Part shown: one piece after another, positions 23,277 to 36,438 of the stretch
Numbering within the stretch: position 1 is the stretch's first letter
Layout of the letters: every line of letters begins with the position of its first letter
Assembly: GCA_034509735.1 (NCBI GenBank)
Contig: JACGWO010000006.1
Span: 1,193,001-1,257,000 of the forward strand
Origin: Sesamum alatum
Taxonomy: Eukaryota; Streptophyta; Magnoliopsida; Lamiales; Pedaliaceae
Reading direction: 5' to 3'
DNA length: 64,000 bases
Program-made: the position numbers and the translations under genes
Notes under the pieces: model-generated
What the model was told of the DNA's origin: nothing
The model's input: the letters and a program-made list of their open reading frames with translations, nothing else
Database searches by the model: none

Positions 23277-25382
23277 CTATCGACCCTGCCAACCAGGAAT
23301 AGATGGAATAATTGAATTTGAATTCTTTTCCAGCCTGCGTAGGATAGATAGATGGCATCAATTAAAATGTGTGATCTTTTCTTTTCTGTTTCGAAAGAGA
23401 GAGTGATAGAGATTACTTTGATATGTCTTCAACCGCCATCACGACTTCTGAAGAACTTGTCTCAAGAACTTGGCCGCCCAATATGACCTCATCTAAAATT
23501 GTATGCACCTAAAAACAGATAACAAAATATGAGTATGTCTGCTGTTGCCAGCGTGTTTTGTTGTCGAAGAATCATAAAATTTGTTAAAAGTACTCAGAGA
23601 TTCCACATGCTTGCCTTGGTAACTCAGTAAAACACGAAACGAGTCAATTCAGATAGATATTGAATGATCAGTAGCAAAACCCAACTACAACTCGCCTTTG
23701 CTTATAGAAACTAGCTTAAGACAGTTCATTTCCTGGTGACTTCAATAAATTTCTTCCTATTCATGTAACCGTTGATGAGCTAAGTAGAAATATTAGTCTA
23801 CAGATATGCATGGCACACCATACTCCTCGTGACCGACCCCACCAAATATAGTTGAACCAGAGTAATCAATCAAACAATTGTATGTTGAATCTCAAGTTAA
23901 CTTGCTCCTAATAGAAAATCATGTAGATAAATACTTTTATAATGATAAGCAGAACAAACTAACCTTGTTGAAATTGAACACGATGTCAAGTTCACATACA
24001 TTACTGAAACACTTGTCCAATGTCTCCACGAAAACTGTCATAACAGAAGTCAGATATCAAACTAACTAATAAACGAAGTCGTCTTAATGAACAACAGCAC
24101 TATCTGCAAGTTTCAGAATATAGAAGAAAACACTGGCTAATTTTCCATTTCTTGCCATGGATGTTATCACCTAAAAGCATCCCCAAAATGAACATATAAC
24201 CAAGATAACACCCAAAGTGATTACGAGTGTGGAATGATAGAAAATTAGATATATTGAGAAAACAGTTGGTCCCTAAAACTGACGTTTCTATGCACAACTG
24301 AAAATATTGACAATTCCTTCGGAAAGCTACAAAAAATAGACAGAGTGTGATCTCAAAAACTCGAATTATAGAATTAGCCTCAACTACAAACAATGGGACA
24401 AAGCTTCTGACTGACCACACTCTGGGACAAAGCTGTTTACATCTCCTTTCAGTTACGAAAAATGGTTTTGATATGATGAATGCTAAATTATCTTATACTT
24501 AATTCACAAGACGATCTAGTGAATCAGCTGACTCATCGGCTGAAGCCCTGTGTGCTAGAATCGCCCACCCTAGTTTCGAGTTCCTTCATTTATGATCCAT
24601 CAATGACTTTCAGAACAGTCCCAGTTATGCAGAAATTCTACAGAAATTTAAAGCTACAGAGTTGGACGAGTACTTAATTTACAAGGCATACCTTGCATAA
24701 GATCTAGCATTGCGAGCTCATTCTCAGAGTTATCAAATATGAAAACGAAGTACAATGTTGCAAAAGTTTTGTACACAAGCCGCACATCCTGCAAGTTGAT
24801 GATCATAGCTCTTCAACAACACCAAGCACAATAATACACAAAAAAGGAAAAAGAGCAAAAGAAAAGAAACAAACAAGCTAATTTCAAACACTTATTTGGT
24901 TGCATAATTTTGCATATATTGAAACAAGCAATTGAAATTTCACCAATTAATTACCGGCCCAAAAAGCGAATCCACTTTAACAAAATTACTGACATTCTCA
25001 GCTCTACTGCATAAAACTGCACAGTGCACACAACAGCACAATTAATTGATAGTAGTAACTCAATTATAATTCAAAACAAATACATCTTCGTTTTTTCCCC
25101 TATTTAAAACAGAAACAAAAACTGACTTTTGTAAATGCTTCGAACCAGCTCCTGTTGCTTCTCCACAGGCTAATCTTACACCGCGAATTAAGATCGACCA
25201 ACAACATCGACAAATCAGCTAAAACATATTAAAGAACACAAAATACAAACATCATATCTCAATGACGCAAAACATCCAGAGTAATTTTTTAACACTCGAC
25301 GAAATCTTGTAACCTGAAATTCATAGAATCTGATGAGGCGAGGCTTTCCTTGATCGTTCATTATTATCACTCCTCGAATCAT
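23277..25382 (-). CDS. AP3S: AP-3 complex subunit sigma
   Basis: Seven coding exons on the minus strand: 25382-25314, 25169-25127, 25016-24955, 24788-24692, 24034-23964, 23508-23417, 23334-23277. All introns are GT-AG and phases close to a 163-residue protein, close to the roughly 166 residues of Arabidopsis At3g50860. It is a whole-length clathrin-adaptor small chain (longin-like fold): it begins [16 protein letters not shown], contains [26 protein letters not shown] and [10 protein letters not shown], and ends GWQGR. AP-3 sorts membrane proteins to the vacuole from Golgi or endosomal membranes, and sigma packs against the delta and mu subunits. The last exon is short (19 codons including stop). 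Without it a stop would be met directly after ISK, but the conserved LE..SNSI..P tail shows that it is used. Confidence 0.95.
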
Positions 25383-25840
25383 TGTTTTCGCTGATTCCTC
25401 TCTCTCTTAAGGTGCTCCGGAAATATTTTAGGGGAGAAATGATGAAGAAAATGCGATTTGTGAAAAGATACTTAGCAGAAAGATTGCAAAGTTTTATTAA
25501 TTTATTATATATTTATATTATTATATATTAATGTTTTCATGTATAAACAATATTAAAAGTTTGTAACAATAGATATTTTGAAGTATTTTTCTTTTACTTT
25601 TTGTACAATAAAAAGGAAAGGATAAAGATTAGTACGTGATTATAAATTTTCTGATATATTTAAGTTTGTATTAGTATAAGACAAATAAAAGTGTAAATGA
25701 CAATTACCTCATAAAATCTGATATAATTACACATACTCATCATCTAAAAAATTATAAATTTTAAATTGAAAATAAACTGTGTAATCCCTAAACGGTAAGG
25801 AGAAAAATACTATTTTACTTCTAATTTTTTTTTAAAAAAA

Positions 25841-26090
25841 TTAGCCGTTGTGGCACGTCATCTCGACGTGTATATATTAAATAATATTTTATATTTTAAA
25901 ATATATTATAAATAAGAATAAAATATATGAACTATATTAATTTATTAGTTAAGTTAATATAAAATTTAAAAAATTGAATAAATTAATTCTCTTATTGAAA
26001 AGTACTTTTGGAATTATAGAAATTAGTACAACGGTGTCAAACTGACATTTATGTCTCTGGCACATATTTTCTTTATAATAACTAGTTCTT
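25841..26090 (-). mobile_element. Helitron copy of the short family
   Basis: On the minus strand the element ends GACGTGCCACAACGGCTAA followed by T, as in the copy ending at 1732, and shares its body (ATTTATAATATATTTTAAA and related blocks). Upstream it carries AACTAGTTATTATAAAG, the same head-to-tail junction as in the 1079-1732 pair. The 5' limit is therefore uncertain. Confidence 0.55.
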
Positions 26091-26333
26091 AAAAAAAAAG
26101 ATGGATAAAACAATTCATATAATGTATTAGGGCATAAAAATATTTTAAAAATTCCAAAAAATATATAAAAAATTATAGACTTAATTCAAAAGAGCATTAT
26201 GACTGTTTCATCACAAAATTGGATAAAAACCTAAATTATTAGATGGACATTTTAATCAACAAGCAGTAGTAGATGTGGTTGTAATTTACCTTAAATAAGT
26301 TTAAAAGTTCTGAAATGTATATTCTATAAAATA

Positions 26334-26364
26334 CTAGTCGTCGTTGCACACGTTCCCCACGAGC
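26334..26364 (-). mobile_element. Isolated Helitron 3' terminus
   Basis: On the minus strand the text reads GTGCAACGACGACTAG followed by T. It corresponds to the 3' end of the larger Helitron family (compare 59617 and 57989), with a decayed hairpin before it. No matching 5' end was found nearby, so only a terminal fragment is claimed. Confidence 0.4.
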
Positions 26365-27415
26365 ATATAAAAGAGAACTGTAGTATGACACAAAGAGTAA
26401 AAAGATTATGAAAAAAATCAATCATGGTATGAGGGAATGCAAAACAAAAAAACAAAAAACTCATGAGAGAAAAGAAACCCGAATGAGATGAGAGTGAAAA
26501 AATAAATTGGAATTGTATGTTTATCTTTTCTAAGCAAGGGCCACGCAAACGCAGGCTCCTTCTACCACAAATTATGATCGTAAGCTCGATCGCTTTGGCC
26601 GATCTTAGGCGAGCGCCCTTCCAAAGGGCAACGAAAGTTGCCAACCTATGCCATGGACCTCATTGATCCCCAATTGACCCCGTCCAGATAAATATATACA
26701 ATTGTAAGTTTGTAAAAATACGAAAATTTATGAAAAGAAAAACATAAAAAAGTAAGGTTGGAAAAAACATGGAGCAGTGGTTTGGAAAAAAAAAATATTA
26801 TTGTTATATTATTAAAAACATTGAAATTACTATTCTGATAAAAAAATTAAGGAAGAAATGAATAAGAAAATAAATTTGAGTATTTAAAAATTAATAAAAC
26901 ACAAAATTTTCTTTTTTAATAGTGCATAAATAAATGATCATATAAGATAGTGTTTACTGGCTTTCAGATAGGAAACGCTGAAAATAGCGCAGAGTTTGCT
27001 CACGTATATAGCGTTTTCAAACACGATTTTACATTCTAAATTAAACCTTCTACCTCTCAGAAATGTCAATCAGCGTTGGAACCCTTATTTCTTCACGGAA
27101 TAGAACACATACAAAGATCACAATCCCTTAGTTACTTAAAAAATCTGCGGTGAAAAATCAACGCATACAGACAGTAACATTGTTTTCCTCTGTGGTTCTA
27201 AAGCATGCCATCGATAGAACAATTAATAGTTCTTCATGAAAATTTCTTGTTCTCGCCTTCCTCCAATCCCATGTCGCCTATTTAACATATATCGCGCAAC
27301 AACAAATAAAACACAAAGGAGGTAATGAGATCAACATTCCTTATTATTGAACACATCTTTGAGAATTAACATCCAACTCCATCTCTTGCAGATGCTGCAA
27401 ATTGAACTCTTGAAC

Positions 27416-30314
<2,899 letters not shown>

Positions 30315-30557
30315 TCGCGAGTTTCAGGGGCTGCGATTGTAGCGCTGTTCTAATGAGCAAGGGCCAATTGCACGGCTAAAACTAATAATATTCTGCTGTT
30401 GTCGGCTTCGGTCACAGGCGGTGCACTCGAGCCTTACGTCTACCTCTTTCTTCTCATACTAATTAGTACCGTGTCAAAATATAAACAATTCAATATTATA
30501 ATATAAAAATAATTCAATTTATAAATAACTCAAATTTTAATATGATATTAATAATTA

Positions 30558-31293
30558 GGGTTAAATAAAGTTACCACTCCTGAAGTATTCATACCACATC
30601 AATTACACCCTAAAGTATTAAAACCTTCAAAAAAATCTCTGGTCTTCTAACTCCTTTCATTTTTAAGTTCAAAAAGTCCATTTTATCCTTACTAAAAATT
30701 AATTTTTCAAAAAAATTAAAGGTACCAAAATCACTCTTTTTTGAAATTTTGTCTAATTCTAGTTTCACTTGTTCATCGAACTCTTTTTATTTATGTAATC
30801 CTAAAGTACTTGGAGCTCATTTTATTTTAGTTTCCCTTGTTTGTCAAACTAAATTAAAAATAAATTTATACATGCATATATATATATATATATTTACTTA
30901 AACAAATATACGATTAATAAAATCGAAAGAGCTGATCATGAGCTAATAAGAAAATATATAATTAATATATATTTATATATATGGTAATTATATAAATGTG
31001 AAAATTATATTAATGTATAAATTTATTTTTAACTTGGTGAAAAATTATAAAAAGAGCCCGATGAACAAGTGAAATAAAATTGGATAAGACTTAAAAAGAG
31101 TGGTTTTGGTATTTTAAAAATCTCTTTAATTTTCTTTTTCATAATTCAATTTTTAGTAAGGGTAAAATGAACTTTTTAAACTTCAAAATTAAAGGTGTTT
31201 GAAGGTTTTGGAGGGGGGGTTGGAAGGTTTTAATACTTTAGGGGGTAATTGATGTAGGGTGGATACTTTAGGGGTGGTAATTGTATTTAACTC
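30558..31293. mobile_element. Long inverted-repeat MULE-type element, 736 bp
   Basis: Left end GGGTTAAATAAAGTTACCAC and right end (complement) GAGTTAAATACAATTACCAC begin inverted arms of more than 300 bp; inner words such as TTAGTAAGGATAAAATG-like, CACTTGTTCATCG and AAAAATAAATTTATAC occur in both arms. A perfect 9-bp duplication TAATAATTA flanks it (30549-30557, 31294-31302). It has no coding capacity. It lies about 245 bp upstream of the NDUFS8 start codon, in that gene's promoter region. A transcript would fold into a long hairpin. Confidence 0.8.
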
Positions 31294-31375
31294 TAATAAT
31301 TAAAAAAATGTATTATTATATATGATAATAAATTTATATTATATTACTGTTGACATAAATTTTGAATTTAAAAAA

Positions 31376-31606
31376 TGAATTACAGGATTAGGACAAATTA
31401 AATTATGAGCTTAGACAAACACAATTACACCATGAGGTTATAGTCGTAATTACCACTACAACCCTATTCAAAGGCAAAATTTACATAAACATCCTTTGAA
31501 AAACAACACAGTAACACCCCTCAAGGGGTGTAACTATAATTTTGCAAAAGACTGAGAGTGTTTGTGTAATTTGGTCTAATTTTAGGCGGTGTCAATCATT
31601 TACCCA
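31376..31606. mobile_element. Probable short inverted-repeat MITE
   Basis: Text at left (AGGACAAATTAAATTATGAG...CAAACACAATTAC) is matched in inverted form at right (GTTTGTGTAATTTGGTC...ATTTACCC). The inner CACCCCTCAAGGGGTG is a perfect palindrome. No target duplication was found and the ends are approximate. It is similar in style to the element at 51394-51648. Confidence 0.45.
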
Positions 31607-31967
31607 ATAAATAATGATAAAAAAGTTATATGTTAAAGTGATTAGTGACATATATATTAACAATTTAATTATAACAAATTTAGTCATTATTCACTAAATT
31701 CTTACTATAATTACGTCACAATACAATATAGACAAAATATATTTTGATAAAAGCCAGATGCGTATTGGTTAATATATATTTAATAATAAGTTTACAAATT
31801 GTTAATTAGTATTTTGTCACTTAAGATATTTTTAAATTACAAAAACGATATACCTACAAATTTAAGGGCAAAAGTACACATCTGAAAGTTTTATGTGCTC
31901 AAATTTTATAAATTTATTAATATGTACACATTCATAAGCCAGTGGATTAGGGTGGAGAATTAACTAA

Positions 31968-32392
31968 CCTAATACAATGACTTCCTTAAGGTGGGGCATA
32001 ATTACAATATTTTTTATTTTTTTTTAAATTATAAATATTCTCTTAGATTTGTTATTTTTAATTAAAGGCTTAAAATTATTTGTTTTTGCTCTTGATTTTT
32101 TTTAAAATTATAGAAAAAATAACCGAAGCAAATTATATTATTGCTCTTTTGTGTAAAGAACGTAAAAACCCTCTCCCGGCGCATTTTAGTTCAAAAAATT
32201 CAGAAAATTTTAAAAATTAATATAAAATAATTCAGTTTGCGTAAAGAAATTTTGTTCAATTCACATGTAAAATAGATGAAAATAAATTATTTATTAAACA
32301 ATTACAAATTTTAGGAGAATATTTATAATTTAAAAAAAATAAAAAATATTCACAATAATGCTAAATTTCAGATGAGATTATTGTAATTCACC
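31968..32392. mobile_element. Diverged MITE of the GGGTAAATTACAG family
   Basis: Inner blocks match the family (GAAGCAAATTATATTATTGCT, TGTGTAAAGAACGTAAAAA, CCCGGCGCATTTTAG, then TTAAACAATTACAAATTTTAGG and the inverted end TGTAATTCACC). The outer ends are eroded and no target duplication is visible, so the limits are approximate. Confidence 0.55.
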
Positions 32393-33340
32393 GTAAAAGG
32401 AAAGAAAACCCAAAGCCCAATGAAACGTCCAAAAAGAGCGATTATTAGGCCGATTCATGAGTCGTGTGTGCTTGACACGACTCTAGGTACGTATTTGTCC
32501 ACGTAATAATTCATGGGTATTGGGTGCAGTCAGGACGGGTTCGGATCTATACAACTAATTTCAACTTCAGTTTTGAGTTTAATTTTTTCAGGCCCAATAG
32601 GACTTGAAGTGGGCCTCAAGTTCTGTCCAAAACTCACCCAAATAATATTTATAAATAATATTAACTTATTTTAAAAATATCATATTATAGCCATGATAAT
32701 AGCTTATGAAAATGTATAAAAGTAAACTCTTTTTAATAATTATATCAATTAATTAAAGATAAAAATAATTGAACTCAAAGGTTAGACCCATTGAGTTCGA
32801 AAGTTGGGCAGATTTTGAGACGAGAAATGACAAACTTTGAAACTATCTCAAATACTCATACGATGTGCAACCAAGTAACAACACAAGGTAAACGACAGGC
32901 ACCTCGGCAACGATACAAGGTAGATGACAGGCAACGTAGTCCACTTCATACTATCTTAATCGAGCAATAATAAAACGTTAGTCGCGCAGTTTGGCATCGT
33001 TACCGAGCTTCTATTTCATCCCGCATTGCCAATTTTGCTTACAAAAGATTACTTGTTTGAGCTGCTGATTCCTAATAGTAGGGACTTATTTATATTAATG
33101 TTATATTTATAAAAAGAAAACTATTTCATTACAGTCAAATCGCCATTCGACTCGAGGGTGAGAGTTCCCCATTAAATCTTCCAATAGTACTTAGTTTTAC
33201 AAATTTAATGAACTTGTCCGGATTTGATGGTATTTGAGTATATTATTGCCTTTGCTGAGATTTATTGATGGTTGTCGATCTTGTTGACAATAATTCATCC
33301 TATTACAGTGATGCAACTGATGATGGTTGTTAATCATTCA
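32393..33340. other. Intergenic, no gene recognised
   Basis: A mixed-composition stretch. A short inverted motif TCGTGTGTGCTTGACACGA lies near 32461-32480. No open frame of note, RNA gene or element boundary is seen. Confidence 0.4.
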
Positions 33341-33643
33341 TAGTGAATGTCAGGGATGAAATGATGAAGTCGATAGTGACTGTCGTATGTCATTTTTTTC
33401 TAGTGGGTGTCAGACCAATTTTCAATATATATATATGTATATATATATATATTAAGTCAGAACTACTGCTTACGTAAACATCAACATCTGAAATGATGTT
33501 ATAGTGAATGTCAGGAATGAAATAATAAAACCGATAATGGTTGTCGTCTATCATTTTTTCCTAGTGGGTAGACCAATTTTAAATACAATATACATATAGT
33601 AAGTCTGGAACTACTGCTTATGTAAACATCGACATTTGAAATG
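33341..33643. repeat. Tandem duplication, two copies of ~150 bp
   Basis: Copy 1 (33341-33495) and copy 2 (33502-33643) share TAGTGAATGTCAGG, the block TCATTTTTTYCTAGTGGGT, GACCAATTTT, AAGTC and ACTACTGCTTAYGTAAACAT in the same order. Copy 1 has an (AT)n expansion near 33428-33450 that copy 2 lacks. The origin is unknown. Confidence 0.75.
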
Positions 33644-34023
33644 CGACAACCTTATTTTTCTTTTTAAAAAAAAATATATAATTAGAGTTGCCGTTAGATA
33701 CTTTAATGAAATCTTGTTGAGAAAAAATAAAAATGAGAGTAAGCATGAGAGAAAGGAAATAAATGAATGAATTAATGAGACATCGTTTTCGATCTTTGCT
33801 GCAATTTTATCTCATCTCTGTTTCCTCTTCTGTCTGTGGGGTAGGATAAGATGTGAGGAATATTGGATACTAACGGCCCTAGCCCTGTAGGTAGGAATGA
33901 ATCAATATGTTTGTTGTAAAATTTATTTTATTTTTTATTCTATTTAATATATAAACACATTCGAAAAATAAAATATATAATATTATTTTTATGCACATAA
34001 TATATATATATATATATACAATA

Positions 34024-34788
34024 GGGTTAAATGCAAATTACTCCTTGTGATATTGGAAATGAGCAAATTACCCTCCTGTGAAAAAAATAAATACCAAATT
34101 ACCTCATCACGCGATTTCGTGTAATGCACGCGCCTTTTACTTGATTTTTTAATTCTCTTTTAATTTTAATAATTTAAAAACCGTTGGATCTAATTTGAAT
34201 TAAATGTCCAAATTTAACTAGTAGATCAATGGCTTAGATCTTACTTAATTCATCAACGGTCAATATTTAAAATTGTAAATTACCTATATATTTATACAGA
34301 GAGAGAAAAGGGGCAGCGACGGCGAGTTGGGGGAGGGGGTTTGGGCGCGGCGACCGGGAAGGGGTGATGTCGTTTGGGTATGGCGACCGGCGAAAGGGGC
34401 GGGGGAAGGGGGGAGCAGCCGCGACGAGGGGCGATTGGGGTTTTGACGGGGGCGCGAGACGACGGGCGACTAGTTTTGAGGGGCCAGCGCGACTGGTTTT
34501 GAGGGTTGGGTGGCTGGGGGGAGGGTTTGGGTGGCGGTGGCGCTGAAGGATCTGGAGTTGGGGAAGGGGGCCGGCCACTGGTTTTGAAGGTTGGGCGGCG
34601 ACGATGGGGTCTGGGGGGGCGGCAACAGGTTTTGGGGGCGGCGCTGAAGGGTCTGAAGTTGGGAAAGGGGGCGACGACGACGGGTGACGAGGCTGGGATG
34701 GCGTGGTGGCGCGACGACGGAGAGGCGGTTGGATTGGAGGAGGAAGGTGACTGGGCGGCGGTGGCGGGCAAGGGGTGGGGGTGGGGGA

Positions 34789-34819
<31 letters not shown>

Positions 34820-35132
34820 GGTTTAATAATTAAAAATTATTTATTGTTAAAAATATTTTATATTATATAAAATAGTATATTTTTACTTTTTAATTAAGAT
34901 TTATATATTATAAATATTAAATAAATTTTATATATAATATATTATGTAAAAAATAATATTTTATTCATAAAACCTATGCCCACTTGCAGGAGGGGCGAGT
35001 ATATTGCACCACTCCCTTTAAGGGGATAAATTGCTTATTTTTTAAAAACATAAGAAGATAATTTGGTATTTATTTTTCTATAGGGAGATATTACATTTAT
35101 CTTATATCACATGGGGTAGCATATATTTTCCC
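34024..35132. mobile_element. Pack-MULE-like element with GC-rich insert, 1,109 bp
   Basis: The ends belong to the MITE family at 9801: left GGGTTAAATGCAAATTACTCC...AAATACCAAATTACCTC, and an inverted copy at right. The 10-bp direct repeat ATATACAATA flanks the element (34014-34023, 35133-35142). Between the arms lies a 34300-34821 core wholly unlike its surroundings: very GC-rich, with almost all G runs on the + strand and several imperfect repeats of a GGTTTTGARGGTTGGG type. On the minus strand it can be read as a 159-codon Pro/Ser/Arg-rich frame (34292-34771) with no domain, so coding is doubtful. Capture of GC-rich host DNA is well known for Pack-MULEs. The donor gene could not be identified. 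Confidence 0.65.
34804..34821 (+). repeat. Homopolymer run of 18 G
   Basis: An uninterrupted G tract follows a T tract at the end of the GC-rich core of the 34024-35132 element. Together with the many GGGG runs upstream it could form G-quadruplexes. Its exact length is also a likely place for sequencing error. Confidence 0.85.
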
Positions 35133-35142
35133 ATATACAATA

Positions 35143-36438
35143 TATATATATATATATTTTTGAATAATTTAAAAAATAAAATACGATTCATAACAGAAAA
35201 ATTAATGCGTGGAATTTTCACTGTTACGTTTCCTTCAGGTTCCTAAATCCAAGTTTGTTTCGCTATCATTATTACAACAATTAATCCTCCTTTAACTCTG
35301 TAACTGACGTTGTTGTCCTCGTCCCATAGCCAAAACAGAAACAAAATCAAGTAAATATTTTCTAAAATTAATATAAAAAATTAAATACCCACATCAAATA
35401 TATGGAGACAATAAAAATATAACAAATATATGAGAGTTTTTCGGTATTATTACCATTTCGATTTTGTCCCTTCAAGAGAAGGTAACTAATTAAGTATTTA
35501 TATTACGAATAAGTAAATTAATTTAATTTATGATCATATCTAAAAAGACAAAGTAAATCATTTTAAAACTATTTTTCCTATTTTGATTTTGTTGTAATTA
35601 TCATAACGAAAATAGTAATAATTGGTTGATTTGTTTGTTTGCGTGTCATTGCATGAGGAGGAGGGAGATGATGGTGTTCTGTTAGCGGAAGGGCGTTGGA
35701 CTCCGTGTATAATTCTCTCTCACTCTCTTCTTCTTCTTCGCTATTCTCAGATATCTCAGCGCCATTTTCATCCTGCATTAATGCGATTTTACTTCATTCC
35801 TTTCATCATCATTTCTAGACCTCTTCTCTCTTCTTAACTGCTGCAGAAGCTGCTGGGTACTAATTCCTGCTGTCAATTCTTGCTTATTCTTCTTCATTTA
35901 CGTTACTAGTAGGGAATTACTCTTTTGCTTTTTTTGATTTTGTTTTCAGCTATGCTGTTGGCGTTTTCTTTTACACAGAATTATACATATATATTGTGTT
36001 TTTCCGGGTTTTCCTCTGCCAAGGTGGTGGCTGCTGTTTGTTTTTTCTTGTGTTTCATCACTTATTTGCATCAAGTGTTCTTGGTATTTTCGCACTGAAT
36101 TCTTCTATTTTTCTCCATGTTTTCTCTTTTTGGTAAGTTTGTTCTAACAGTTTGTTCAGCTATTTTGTAAAGGGTTTTGAAATTTTGTTTGATTCGTGTT
36201 GGATTGATAGCTCGATTTCGACCGGTTTGCAGTTGGTAATCTTGACTGTCTGTCTTCTATCTGTTTGTTGTTTGTTGTTTGTTGCGAGTGAAATTTGTCT
36301 CCCTTTGTTCTGTTTTTCTCTGTTTCTTGAAATGTGTGGATCATGTTGCTCTGCTGTCATCTTTTACAGGTTATCCTTCTGACACAAATCTGCCCATTTT
36401 TATGGGTTTTCTCAAGGCATTGTCTCGACTAAGCCTTG
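35143..36438 (+). promoter_or_regulatory. Promoter and leader of the At1g01500-like gene
   Basis: Bases 35150-35600 are AT-rich. From about 35700 CTCTCT/CTTCTTC runs mark a likely 5' leader. A probable leader intron runs from 35857 (CTGG|GTACTAATT) to 36369 (TTTTACAG|GTTATCC), 513 bp, T-rich as expected. The coding ATG follows 69 bp after the acceptor. Open frames inside this intron have no domain. Confidence 0.55.

Larger units (their letters stand above)
25383..27415. other. Intergenic between AP-3 sigma and NDUFS8
   Basis: Bases 25383-25450 are the likely 5' leader and promoter of the minus-strand AP-3 sigma gene. The rest is mostly AT-rich and contains two Helitron ends (listed separately or in findings). 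Bases 26540-26690 are locally GC-rich and read as a short minus-strand frame with no known domain. Bases 26940-27415 are expected to hold the 3' untranslated region of NDUFS8. Confidence 0.45.

Noticed and set aside
23417..23419. Stop directly after ISK as the end of AP-3 sigma
   Set aside because: A donor at 23416 and a further exon (23334-23277) restore the conserved C-terminal tail in frame, so the in-frame TAA is intronic.
26540..26690. GC-rich patch possibly of organelle origin
   Set aside because: No organelle gene text could be recognised; too short to assign.
34292..34771. 159-codon Pro/Ser/Arg-rich minus-strand frame
   Set aside because: Its openness follows from extreme base composition (few A/T, so few stops); no domain is visible. 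Kept only as a note to the Pack-MULE-like element.
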